This document shows positions 54,491-64,000 of a stretch of DNA of 64,000 nt, piece by piece. Below the pieces are notes generated by a model. That model was not told where the DNA came from and ran no database searches. It saw only the letters and a program-made list of their open reading frames with translations. Source of the DNA: Cylicocyclus nassatus (Eukaryota > Nematoda > Chromadorea > Rhabditida > Strongylidae); assembly GCA_958299035.1 (NCBI GenBank), contig CATQJL010000316.1, forward strand, positions 20,313,676 to 20,377,675, in the 5' to 3' direction. Position 1 is the first letter of the stretch. Each line of letters starts with the position of its first letter. Position numbers and translations under genes: made by a program.

Positions 54491-54730
54491 GTTGGCATAC
54501 TTCTGGAAAAGGTAAGACAGCCTGCAAAAAGAGACCCGCCGCTAAGACGTCACAGACGATGGCAAAGGAAGAATTTATCTTGAGGTAGACTGACAAATAT
54601 CAATCGCTTGAGGCACAATGTCCCTTAAGGTAGAATTTACCTGAAAGTACAATTTACTTCAGGTTTAATGATGAATAGGCCTCAGATCTCTTTTTGCAGG
54701 CTGTCTTACCTTTTCCAGAAGTATGTCAAC
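54491..54730. mobile_element. 240-bp MITE with splice-like inverted repeats
   Basis: The 44-bp inverted repeats 54491-54534 and 54687-54730 match at 43 positions. Each arm contains AAAAGGTAAGACAGCC in one orientation and CTCTTTTTGCAGGCTG in the other. These resemble a splice donor (AG/GTAAGA) and a nematode acceptor (TTTTTGCAG/G). The interior, 152 bp, has AATTTACCTGAAAGTA-type small repeats and no ORF. Target duplication not clear. Confidence 0.8.
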
Positions 54731-55487
54731 TATAAAATAGCAAATTCATAAGTCGCTTAAGAATGAGCTCAGCAGTCGAAACAGCGTCTCAAGCTGATCC
54801 CAAACATATGTGCCTTATCTCGAAAAGCTAAGCTACGTTAGTATTTTTTCTTATAAATGTCCGTCTTTGTACGGTTTCGGCTTCATGCGTCTGTGTAAAG
54901 CTGTGAACGGCTTAACCTGTTTTTCAACAGAATGAAATGTTTAATTTGACCGGCTTTTGAAAATTGCGTCAATTTTTCTCAAAAATCAGACCAATCCCAT
55001 TCCAGTCGTCCTTCCATAAACATCTTGAACCGAAAAATAGTGTAGACATGAAGTTTTGCCTCTTATGGTTTGAGTCTTGACCAAGTCAGAACGAGAACGC
55101 AAAAGCAACCTTTTACGAATCAGTGGCGAGGTTTAAAAGAGCGTGAGCTCATTTTAAACGGTTCTGTACGTCTATCAGTATCCTATAGAGGTGGCGAGTT
55201 CGGAATAATTTTGTGAGTCGTTAAATGATTACAGCCCATCTCGCATATGCAGTTTCTAAAAAAGACTATAGAGCCCAATTTAAGAAACTCAATGACTCAT
55301 GGACGATTGTCAAATCTGCAGGGCTTGCTAATGTTTCATAAGCAGACTGCAAGTGACAAATCCGGCCGTTTAGACTATCACAGCCTATGGAGGCCCATAA
55401 GCTTTCCGGGTACGAAATGAACTCTGTCAGCGGCAACTTACAAAATAAGACCAATTATCAGTTGCGTAGAAGGCCCATAGAACTTTA
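54731..55487. other. No gene recognised
   Basis: Short ORFs only. A stretch at 54760-54840 weakly resembles CAAGGG-type MITE arms (AAGCTGATCCCAAACATATG) but no ends could be set. Confidence 0.35.
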
Positions 55488-56811
55488 TCTCAGACATTCG
55501 CAGTTGTCACCCGCAGGTGGACCGCCCACAAAATGGCTAATCGCATCAAAACCCGGTGCACCGGCGGGAGACATGAATTTAGTTTTACCTGGATTTTACC
55601 GCGATTTTGCCCCGATTCGCGGATTTCGAAATACCGTCAGCTCCATTTATCGTTTTCCTTTTGGTTTTGTTGGTCGACGGTTAATCTCTTGTCACCTCTT
55701 TTTGCTCGAAACGTGATGTATATCCTCCATTTTGATATAATTAGTTAAAAGTGGCAGGTATTCGGAATATTGTCATTGCAGGGCCCACACAGCCGATGAA
55801 AAACATTCACTATGGGCGTTCTCGTACGATGGTGACAATGATTTCGTTGAAGCCGTAGATAATGAAGAGGAACCATCAGTTAAGTTTCTACATTCAGCTT
55901 CCAATGTCGCCGTCTGAAAAGAAATGAGGAAATGTCTGACGACGATGAAGAGGCTGAAATGAGCTGGATGAAATCAGTGGAGGAAGAAGTGCGTAGCTGA
56001 CAAGATGGTGGGCTTTTTTTTTGAACTATCAAATTCATTTTGCGAAGATCATGATTACTCATTTTATAAAGACTTGAAATGGATTGCCTTCCTATACTAA
56101 GGATGGAACACGGTTATTACCCTTGGTAGACTACATTCTCATTTTGACCAAGGTGATTCAAAGCAACTGTACATAGACTGTGCTACGCATATTTATCTGC
56201 CATCAAATTTTCGAAGCTATCATAACACAAGTTGCTGTCGCAGATCTCAGATTTGGAAGGGTTTGTAGAGAAGAATGGTGTTGAAAAAGTACATGTAATT
56301 CAGTGGCTGTGTGTTGAGAGAATATTGAGTGGCTTAATTATCTGCTTTTAGATTCTTTTGCTATGCAGTCTACCCTCTCTTGCAGCAGATTGGCTGCGAG
56401 CACATTCTTTACTAGTGTCGGTAGTAGTCAAATTCTTTTTGGTGAGTGTCCAATTTTTTCAGAAGTGGTGTTCGCAACGCTGACATCAGTTTTCTATCGG
56501 CTATCCAACACTTTTAATTGTAGAAACACGCAAAATCTGGAGACGAACTCATGCTTGCAATCGTGGAGGTATTCTTGCAATCTAAATCCAATCCCAATCC
56601 CAATCGAGTCTGGGGTGGTTGGCTGACTGATACTGGTAAGAGGCTACATGTAAGATTCCGCAAGTGTTCAGTGTGACTCTCATTATCAAGATAAAATAGT
56701 CGCTATGTACTTTTGATACTAGTTTTGATTTAGAAACAATCGCTGCACATGATGCAAGATGCAAAAACTACCTTTCTAGGTGGCTCGAGTATTGTCTTGA
56801 GACCTATCCAA

Positions 56812-57027
56812 CATGGATGTGCCTGCTTACTATCTTGATGCTGACCGAACAACTCTCCTGGCGTCAAAGGTAAAACTTTCGTTTTTAGAAGTCTACGCTG
56901 TTGATGCTGATGTTTCTCAGAAGAAGCGCATATGACATCTACCGTGAGCACTGACTTGAACGTTATCGAAAAAACGGAACCCGCCAACATTGCAGTCGAG
57001 GAAACGGATGCGAACGATACATAGTAG
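56812..57027 (+). CDS. Possible exons inside the TIR element
   Basis: MDVPAYYLDADRTTLLASK (from 56812) ends at a GTAAAA donor. 51 bases later, TTTCTCAG precedes a frame reading EAHMTSTVSTDLNVIEKT and ending EETDANDT with a stop at 57022. The intron length is typical of nematodes, but the reading phase across this junction does not agree, so either another exon intervenes or the gene is broken. No domain recognised. Composition suggests once-coding DNA. Confidence 0.25.
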
Positions 57028-57179
57028 TGCAATTCCAGTGTTTTTGTGAAGTGTTTTTTCGATGTAGTTTATTTAATTTTGTTAGTTTTGCGCTGCTGTA
57101 GAATTTTCCCTACCATGAAGTTTCGAATAAAACTATAGCATGATTTGTGAGCAACAGTGAAAGAAGACAGCACGGTAAA

Positions 57180-57228
57180 AGTGGAACACACAAGTATAGA
57201 GTATATACTATATATTTGTGTGTTCCAC
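57180..57228. repeat. 49-bp hairpin in AT-rich microsatellite
   Basis: AGTGGAACACACAA and TTGTGTGTTCCACT flank a TATA-rich loop. A TATATA-rich microsatellite follows to about 57300. Lies within the TIR element near its right end. Confidence 0.7.
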
Positions 57229-57719
57229 TATATGTATACTTCCGCTACATATATAATACATATAATATGTAATATATAATATATACATATATATATACAC
57301 TTACGAAGGTGAACCACAGCTTGAAGTAAGGATCGGGGCATTACGATGTCTCCCGCAGGTCACCCGATAATGACCGGAGAATGCCCCGCACTCTTGCCCC
57401 GATACAAACACAGGTGTCCCGATTTTGCCCCGACATCAATTTCGTGTGACGCGCAGTTGGTCAATGAGATCACATCATTTTAACCTGCGGGTGACAACTG
57501 CGAATGTCTGAGATGGTGCCTAAATGAGATTGTGAATCAACTGCTAATGAAAGTACTAGCACGTCAATTCGCGCATGTTTATAGAACAGCTTCGAAACGC
57601 TAAATTTAATTCGAGCACAATAACAGAGTCGTTTGATCTAACTGCTCTTTGCACTATTGTGACAATACGCAGGCTTTGTAGGCGTTATCGAATTTTAAAT
57701 AGATTTGCTGACTATGAAC

Positions 57720-58420
57720 ATGTTTGGACCCAGCAAAGCGCATATTGGCTCTAGTGAAGAAATGCTAAGATTATCTTCAGATGGTCTAGAACTTATTACT
57801 CCCAGATACGTGGATTAGCTATGGGTAAAGACTAGCACCGATTTTCGCCATTACTTTATGAGCAGAATCAAAGAACCGGTATTAGCGTGTATGCATTGAC
57901 GCACTGTCGTTACATCGATGATTGCTGTGTTGCAACTTCAACGCAGTCCGAAATAAACGAGTGTCTCAGAAATTCTTTACCTGCAATCACAGTATATCAA
58001 GCTCACACGTGAGATACTACGCGATGGATAACTGCCTTATCACAACACCAAGCAAAGAGTGCTTCCATTATAAGAGTCAAATGTTATCGCAATGAAAGCT
58101 TCGAAAAATCCTCGCTGATGTAAAGGACGGCAAGATAATATCATGTTAGTAAGTACCTCAATCGATAATATCAAAAAAGGCTCCTTTGTAGTTTTTCTAC
58201 TATTGACACCGCGATTCGGAGAGCAATGCGCGATATGTCTGCACGGTGATTGTGCAAAAGTGGGTTATATCTGCACGGTGATTGTGCAAAAGTGGGGGTT
58301 GTGTACCAGCTGAATGTCTGAAATGTAATGCACGCTATATTGGGTAAACAGGAGGAACGTTTAGCATTCACACTGAAGAGCATTTGACATATGAAGGGCG
58401 CAAAAACTTAGCTTCGCTTG
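57720..58420 (+). pseudogene. Penelope-like element fragment (RT active site to GIY-YIG)
   Basis: IRGLAMGK (57812) and, one frame on, LAPIFAIYFMSRIKEP lead to HCRYIDDCCVATSTQSEINE (57904-57960), the Penelope RT active site with both aspartates intact at 57917-57922. A cysteine-rich remnant follows, then CNARYIG and GGTFSIHTEEHL (58330-58390), the YIG half of the nuclease. A 32-bp unit containing CTGCACGGTGATTGTGC is duplicated in tandem at 58236-58299. Stops and frame changes throughout. No terminal arms found. Confidence 0.65.
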
Positions 58421-59320
58421 GCAGGTGAGATGATATTATTACCTACGTCACAATTTCAACAATTAAGAAATCGTAGATCGCGGCTAGAAAAGCCTTGGAT
58501 TCGACCTAAATTTTTACAAAATTTCAGAAACAAACAACGAAAACGAGTGCTTATCCAAAACAGCTGATTTCTTTCCGGCAAAGTCAGTGGAGACGTTTTT
58601 GGGCTGGAGTTACGGATGAAGCTTGAACTATTTCATGCTGAAGACGAGAGCGTTGAAACATAGAGCCGAAGAGTACTGACAAATAAAGGATCACCTAACA
58701 GCCTATGACACAACAATAATTGACACTTGTAGACATAAACTATTCCAAACTTTGCTAGTCATTTTCGTCGCTGTGAAAGACTTAAATGTAATGTAATGTA
58801 AAGAGCTTGCATAACATGTTTTGGGGATGCACGTAATCTCGCGCTTGCATGGACTCTAAGGAGGAGTACCCATGCCCCCGCGTTTGCCAGCAAGGAACGA
58901 TCTTTAATATTCATGAAAGCAAGCCGGAAGTTCGGCTGGCGGGTATACTGGCAAGCCCCGCCCAACACGGCTTGCTGGGGAAGGTCCTGCTCTAATGATG
59001 ATTAGAAAGTTTGCAAATTGAGCAAGCGTAATTAGAGTTAGCAAGCTGTAACGAACTAGGCATAAGTTGTCTGCTAGGCTAGGCTCAAAACTACATGATG
59101 CTCAAGTTAGTAGAATAACAAATGTAGCAAAGCAGAGAAAAAAGTGGAATGAAAAGTAGAATTTGTTGGACACATACGCTGATTGAGAGTCAGAAGTGCA
59201 CACGGCTGGCAAGAAAGGGCATGAACTAGCATGAAGCGACTGGTAAGCGAGTGCTACCTGCAAAGAAAAAAATCATTCAAGTTCCTTTTCTTATACGATG
59301 TACTATTTTCGCAGGCTAAA
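58421..59320. other. No gene recognised
   Basis: Contains a small ATGTAATGTAATGTAA run near 58787 and a GC-rich stretch at 58870-58980 with GCCAGCAAGG and related hairpin-forming sequence. Nothing coding could be supported. Confidence 0.35.
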
Positions 59321-60300
59321 AGTTCTTTAGGTAGTTTTTCCAACATTCTCAATGCACGAGCAAAAAAACTCATTTTCGAACAAGGTTACAAAGCCGATTC
59401 CGCCCACCGCTTGAAGGTAAATAATAGAAAATCCACTAGTCCTTCCATAACTAGGCTTGAACACCCAGGATTTAGAAGGTCTCAGCTTAGTTTCGCCTCT
59501 TAAAATCCTGAATGCAAGTACAAGATCATGAATAACTCTTCGATATAAGAGGTATTCAAGATCTAGTGCTTTTTTACGATCATCATAATGCGGGAGCAAA
59601 CGTGGATGTGCTGGGTTAGGAAGACAACGATAAAAGAGAAGTTTGGTAAAAACCTTCTAAACGTTCTCCAAGCTATCTTTGCGCTTCCTAAGAGAGGGGC
59701 TCCATACAGGACATGCATATTCCAAAACAGAAATCACGAATGCTTTGTAAAGTTTTGAGAGTATCTTGGAATTTTTGCATTTAATATCACGGAAAACAGC
59801 GTGCAAAACTGAATATGCACGTGATGTAACGGAAGCGACGTGTAAATCCAATCTTAGGGTGCTATCAAATAGAGTTCCCAAATCTTTCACGGAACTTTTA
59901 TTGGCTAAAGTCACTCCAGCATGTTCCAAATGCGCTTCATCTTGACCAACCAGCGTGAAACACAACGCTTTTGTACACATTCACTGAGATAATCCAACAT
60001 AAGCACCAATCGACCATGAGGTCAATGGCCCGTTGTAAGGCATCTTCAACAATTGTGCGGTCTTGGATGTCGTAGGCGCCGTAGATTTTTATTTCGTCTG
60101 CGTACATAACCACATGAACATCAGGATGAGTTCTCAGTATTCTGGGTAATTCCGCCGTATAGATATTGAAAAGAAGGGGTGAGAGAGCACCTCCCTGAGG
60201 AAGCCCGCTTATGCATGGAAAACGATCAGAATGTTTGTTACCAACACGAACAGTCATAAATCTTGAGTGAAGATAAGACCTAAGCAATTCTAATAGGTCT
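59321..60300 (-). mobile_element. CR1-type LINE, copy D (RT fragment)
   Basis: The reading order on the minus strand covers the RT palm to the C-terminal region of ORF2, without endonuclease, ORF1 or the AATAAA tail. The right edge borders degenerate sequence containing two TGTTTGTCTGTCAT repeats (60319 and 60362). Confidence 0.75.
59327..60287 (-). pseudogene. CR1 copy D: reverse transcriptase, active-site change
   Basis: The frame 60287-59937 reads LHSRFMTVRVGNKHSD, motif B SGLPQGGALSPLLFNIY, and motif C VVMYADEIKIYGAYD. The second catalytic Asp is Glu (codon 60093-60095, GAA). The frame 59980-59657 carries LANKSSVKDLGTLFDSTL and SVLEYACPVWSPSLRKRKDS, and 59599-59327 carries the C-terminal region with LLYRRVIHDLVLAFRIL. 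Two frameshifts. The protein belongs to the same LINE group as copies B and C but is not a recent copy of either. Confidence 0.8.
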
Positions 60301-60469
60301 CCTCTGCTCTTTGAAGTGTTTGTCTGTCATTATTATAAGCATAGCAAAGTACTCTTAAAAATGTTTGTCTGTCATTTGTAAGATTTTTTTGAACGAAGAT
60401 ATATAAAATTTCAATTTTCTCTGCACCCGAAACTTTTTGAACTTTGGTATAAAACTTGAGGTGGATCGT

Positions 60470-60612
60470 AGCTGGTGCAAAAGCATAAACGCCCTCTTGT
60501 AGGGCTTGCTTTGTTCTATCGAATGTTGCCCTGATGTCTACATAGAATAAGAAGTGTGTGACTTATTATAGCGAAACAAAAATGAAAAGACTCATAGAAT
60601 AACCTAATATTT
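60470..60612. mobile_element. Mariner-type right-end fragment
   Basis: GGGCTTGCTTTGTTCTATCG matches the subterminal block of the 34299-35058 element, and the end reads AATAACCTAA followed by TA. The left end is missing. Confidence 0.45.
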
Positions 60613-60904
60613 GGAAACCTACCCCGCGTTTTGCCAGACACTTTTTCGAAAGGACCCCAGACAAACTATATAATTCCTAAACGGAAGAAAAGATAGTTCT
60701 GAAAACAATTTCCTCGCTGACGTTGCTTGTCATCTACAGAAGCTATGAATTTTCATTTCAAAAATTCGTAAATGCACAAAAGTTGTCTACCTCCTCCCTG
60801 AAACAGATGTTCTCGCGTCCACATCTTATAAGGGATAAAGAATTCGGCGTCTTCAATACCCTTTGCGGGCATGCGCCAAACGCACACACTAACTTCATAG
60901 TCGA

Positions 60905-61075
60905 AGAGGCAATTGTATGCGTGCGAGCCTATTACAATGACTTGCGGGGGCCAGCCGGTTACCAAGTCAGTGCTTCTATCCTCCCAGATTACTCTGGTAC
61001 CAATTTACCGGCCCCGGAAGGTAGAGGGCTTGGTTGGCCCAGGGGCGGAGATCGAACCCCACATCTTATACTCTA
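60905..61075 (-). repeat. SINE-like repeat with B-box motif
   Basis: On the minus strand it reads GGGTTCGATCTCCGCCCCTG, with a B-box-like GGTTCGATCTC, then CCAACCAAGCCCTCTACC and GGTACCAGAGTAATCTGGGAG. The high GC content against AT-rich flanks and the B-box-like core suggest a polymerase III-derived SINE. A second copy is not present in this window. Confidence 0.4.
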
Positions 61076-61279
61076 TGGTATTTTCAAAAACAGAAAAGGT
61101 GGTTCCAATTCTACTTCAGTTTCGACAATTTAGAAAAAAGACAACGAATGATGGCAGAGAATTGAAAATGATAAACGTTGATTAGGGAAAATGGTAAGAT
61201 AACACCAACTTCCCCCCTCCCCCCTCGGTCGACATTTTATGATTTCTCGATTAACTGAAACGCCCTTCTCCCGGAAGGG

Positions 61280-61339
61280 CTGCAACCGCTGTAACTCCCT
61301 TCACCCTGGAGGGGTCATTCTCACCTTATCGCACCTATG
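61280..61339. mobile_element. Right-end fragment of the hAT-like family
   Basis: CCCTTCACCCTGGAGGGG and the terminus TATCGCACCTATG match the right end of the 31322-32757 element (CCTTCACCTGGAGAGCC and CTATCGCACCTATG). A left end was not found. Confidence 0.5.
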
Positions 61340-61519
61340 ATCTAGACCATTTTCTTGTAAGAGACTAGGAAGCTAGTTTGTTGGATAGTGCCAATGGTTT
61401 TTTTCTGGTAAACATTCACTTGTGATATTAAAAAAGCTCATCTGCAGGTCATAATTTAGCATCTTGGATCAACGTAGGGCTACACGCAAGCAGACAGTAT
61501 GTCATGCCGATCACTGTAA

Positions 61520-61806
61520 AATTAGCCATTACGGTTTTTCAGCGCTCAAGTAGACAGTGTTGAGCATGAATGTATTAGGCAGAAGTTATCTATTGAATAA
61601 AGTGCTCTGATAATCAACACTGCATCATTAGAGCACTTTTGGACAAACTTCGATCGAATCGCACATTCAAATTTTCTACCGCAGCAACGCTCATAAATCG
61701 ACGTGCAAAAGCGTTTGGCAGATAATGAAAACAGGTTTGGAATCATCCCTCATTGCTCTTTGAAGTGGTATAGGAGTCACATGAATGCCACTTTAACAAG
61801 ACTGAC
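61520..61806. repeat. Right half of a CAAGGG-type MITE
   Basis: Collinear with 28820-29087: GTTTTTCAGCGCT, GAGTG-TTTT region, CGCTCATAA, GCGTTTGGCAGATAATGAA, GGAATCA and CTTTGAAxTGGTATAxGA. The terminal CCCTTG has diverged to TCGCTTCTAAG. The left arm is missing. Confidence 0.55.
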
Positions 61807-62602
61807 CTCGCTTCTAAGTTGCTAATGAGCTTATCCAAATCTTAACAAATCTGGTAGATCTTGCACATTTCAAAAATTCACCAGCTCTTCTCTCACTTGA
61901 AAAAATCTTTGGAATGATTTTTCGGCCTAGGATGATGTGTAGACACAAATCTATCAATAATCCTTATTGGTGCTCTTTGCGTGCGTGCGTGTGCGTTTCG
62001 CGTTCTACACAAGAAATTATTTCTGACGTGTGCAGCTAAATCGCATCACTACTAAGGCAAAAAATTCTAAAGGGATGGACCCACGTCCATAGACCGTGGT
62101 GCCAATGGTCATCATTTTGGAGAGGCGAGGAAAGCTAAGAGGGGTGGGAACGCAAAATTAGCGTGAACCCTTCAGGACTTTTTTCAATATGTTTCGCAGA
62201 AACGGAGAAAGGACATGGGAACGTTTCAAGAAGTGTTTAGTACACATCCAAACTCAAGGGAACCAGGGTCACCATGTCCCAATGCATGTGCATCTCGCTA
62301 CGGTACCCTATATTTCGGTGTTCTGAAATTCTTCACCCCTCTATTTCCACCCATCTTTTGCTCTACTACTTTAATGTTTGGGCATAATGAATGTCAGCGC
62401 TGTGCTAGTCAAAAGCAGCAGATCGGCAAATTGAACCCCTTTCGGATTTTGGTAGTGTTCTGGGTAGTACACTACCCAGTAGACTACAGCCCCAACTCCA
62501 CCTGCCAATTCGTGACCTAAGTCCTGAGAAATGCGCTTCAGAACCTCAACGACCCCGCCCATTTACATTAAATAAGCGGAGCTGTGTCGTATATTGTACA
62601 TG
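61807..62602. other. No gene recognised
   Basis: GTGCGTGCGTGTGCG run near 61980. A 101-codon plus ORF (62215-62520) has no domain I recognise. CTGGGTAGTACACTACCCAG at 62461-62480 is a near-perfect palindrome. Confidence 0.35.
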
Positions 62603-63276
62603 CAGAGTGTTCCAAAAAATGTATCCACTGTTTGATTGTTAATAACTCTCATATTATGAGGTCTTTCTAGAAGCAGTAAGCGCCATTTTGTAGAGCTGGC
62701 TTCAACTTAGATTTGAAGTATAGAACGAATCACCCATCTCTCTTCATTACTGTAGGATTACGGTAGAAACTTGAAACATGTGGTGTCAATGTAGAAAAAG
62801 ATGCCGTTTCAAAATTTAAAAAAATGTGAAAACTTGTGTAATAGGGTTTTTGTAAACGCTGAGTTTAATACTCAACTATTCACAATATTGCGAAGCTTTC
62901 TAAACGGTGTAACCGTACTTTTTAGGAACATTGAAAAAATGGCCGCTACCTCTTACCTGGCGTAACTCTTCAATAAAGCATCATAATAAGTTGGTAACTT
63001 TACAATTGAAAACAGCAACTCTAATTAGCCTAGTGTAAAAGTTTACAGGCGTTTTGTTTCCTTTCTGAGGCAAAATATGGCCTTTCATGGCTCAAAATCC
63101 TCTTTTAAGTTTCTACCGAATCCTACAGTAACAGTGAGTGATCGCTGATTCGCTCTATACTGTAAATCTAAGTCAAAGCCAGCTCTACAAAATGGCGCTT
63201 ACTGCTTCTCGAAAGAGACCTCATGATAAGAGAGTTATTACAATCAAACAGTGGATACATTTTTTGGGACACCCTG
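62603..63276. mobile_element. CAGGGTGTCCC mariner-type MITE (674 bp)
   Basis: The left end CAGAGTGTTCCAAAAAATGT and the right end complementary to CAGGGTGTCCCAAAAAATGT are followed at right by TA (63277-63278). The left flank is degenerate. About 85 percent by eye identical to 50858-51537 in the central part, sharing CTAATTAGCCTA and GGCCTTTCATGGCTCAAAA. Confidence 0.8.
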
Positions 63277-63689
63277 TATAATAGGTATAATTATTGCACT
63301 ACCCTAGCATATCTCACAAAGAGTTGAAAACAGCGTGAATCAAAATGTAACGGCTTTGGCACTCTTTTCCGTTGTTTATAAGCCGTCTTTTCATCGTGAT
63401 CAAAAATGCTTTGAGAGCATTCCGCGCAGAGGTAGGCCTATGCCAACATTTGACTTCGTAGTCTTTCGCAGTAATATTCATGTTTTCTTCGATAGGAGAG
63501 ACTAGACTACCTTTGCGCTTATTGCAAGAATTTCATTGATTCTTATGCCACGTGCTCTTATGGTCCCTTCTATATATAATAATTAGCACCACAAAATAAA
63601 CGCTCCACTTTATACATCGCTCATATATTACGATAAACGATGCTGTTGTGCAGACAAATACGCACTATTCCGAGGTACACCATTACATA
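63277..63689. other. No gene recognised
   Basis: AT-rich, no coding frame or repeat arms. TA at 63688-63689 is the left duplication of the last element. Confidence 0.4.
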
Positions 63690-64000
63690 CAGGGTGTCCC
63701 AAAAAAATGTGCCTACTGTTCGATTCAAAATAACTCTCTTGTAATGAAGTGTTTCGAGAACTTTAGGTACCGTATTGTAGAGCAAGGTTAAACTTAGAAT
63801 CATAGTATGGAGCGAATCGCCGATCGCTCATTCTTACTGTAGGATTACAGTACAAACTTCGACAAGGATTTTACGCCATTGAAGGCTATATTCTGCCTCG
63901 GAACAAGACCAAACAAGCCAAAAACTCTTATACTACGGTAACAAAAGCCGCTGATTCCGAATTTGAAATTTTCATTCTACTAAAATGCTTCTTTCCAAAG
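63690..64000. mobile_element. CAGGGTGTCCC mariner-type MITE, cut by window end
   Basis: Starts CAGGGTGTCCCAAAAAAATG after TA and continues with the family's ATAACTCTCTTGTAATGAAG and TACTGTAGGATTACAGTA blocks. The last 60 bases (GCTGATTCCGAATTTGAAA) resemble a CAAGGG-type MITE arm, suggesting another nested insertion at the edge. Confidence 0.7.

Larger units (their letters stand above)
55488..57513. mobile_element. TIR element of 2026 bp with gene-like content
   Basis: Perfect 30-bp inverted repeats, TCTCAGACATTCGCAGTTGT plus ten more bases, lie at 55488-55517 and 57484-57513. GATTTTGCCCCGA occurs near both ends in the same orientation. The interior includes acidic open segments (55935-55999: MSDDDEEAEMSWMKSVEEE) and a possible terminal exon (56923-57027). 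No transposase was identified. The structure could be a TIR transposon that has captured host sequence. Confidence 0.65.

Noticed and set aside
57241..57300. AT microsatellite as a CRISPR-like or satellite array
   Set aside because: Simple ATATAC/ATAATA repeats without unit-spacer structure.
62461..62480. Palindrome CTGGGTAGTACACTACCCAG as a regulatory site
   Set aside because: Isolated, imperfect at the centre, and without a neighbouring gene.

Overview
The window looks like nematode nuclear DNA that is almost entirely transposable elements stacked inside one another. No complete single-copy host gene could be supported. The mix of families points to a strongylid (hookworm-like) nematode: an RTE-clade LINE, CR1-type LINEs ending in AATAAATA repeats, GIY-YIG Penelope-like elements, a Ty3/Gypsy pol remnant, several mariner-type short elements with TA target duplications, and a dominant MITE family with 3-bp TNA duplications. 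The taxon is an inference from this mix, not a direct reading.

Left part (1-16300). After a 0.7-kb foldback repeat (165-890) comes a decayed Ty3/Gypsy pol reading rightwards: RT 3105-3477, RNase H 3478-3965, integrase 4190-4623, 7978-8194 and 11470-11890. The integrase is cut twice. A Penelope-like element (4624-7977) sits between 17-bp direct repeats and has its own left terminal arm cut by a mariner-type element (4673-5554). An RTE copy (8195-11453) makes the second cut. A second Penelope-like element (12542-14772, 11-bp duplication) carries a GIY-YIG endonuclease ORF and has been hit by a foldback MITE and by a TGA-flanked MITE.

Centre (16300-36700). A CR1 element (ORF1 end plus endonuclease start) is interrupted at its ITETWL motif by a TGA-flanked MITE (17568-21610) whose two arms each contain a tRNA-like segment. 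Inside that MITE lies a full-length RTE copy (18150-21486, 12-bp target duplication) with an uninterrupted 969-residue endonuclease/reverse transcriptase ORF. The catalytic FADD motif of this ORF reads FADG, so the best-preserved element here is probably catalytically dead. A second CR1 (26040-28190), a third RTE copy (29388-33620, split by an element with an 8-bp duplication), several mariner-type elements and more MITEs follow.

Right part (36700-64000). This holds a TTCGA-rich block, hairpin-rich DNA, a near-complete CR1 on the minus strand (43921-48120) lying between the arms of a MITE, TGTC-repeat dispersed elements, a 240-bp MITE whose inverted repeats carry splice-like signals in both orientations (54491-54730), a 2-kb TIR element with gene-like content (55488-57513), Penelope and CR1 fragments, a SINE-like repeat and three copies of one mariner-type MITE family.

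Functionally, all recognisable coding capacity is selfish-element machinery: APE-type endonucleases, reverse transcriptases, GIY-YIG nuclease and integrase, nearly all of it broken. The value of the window is its stratigraphy. Target duplications and restored reading frames allow several insertions to be ordered in time.
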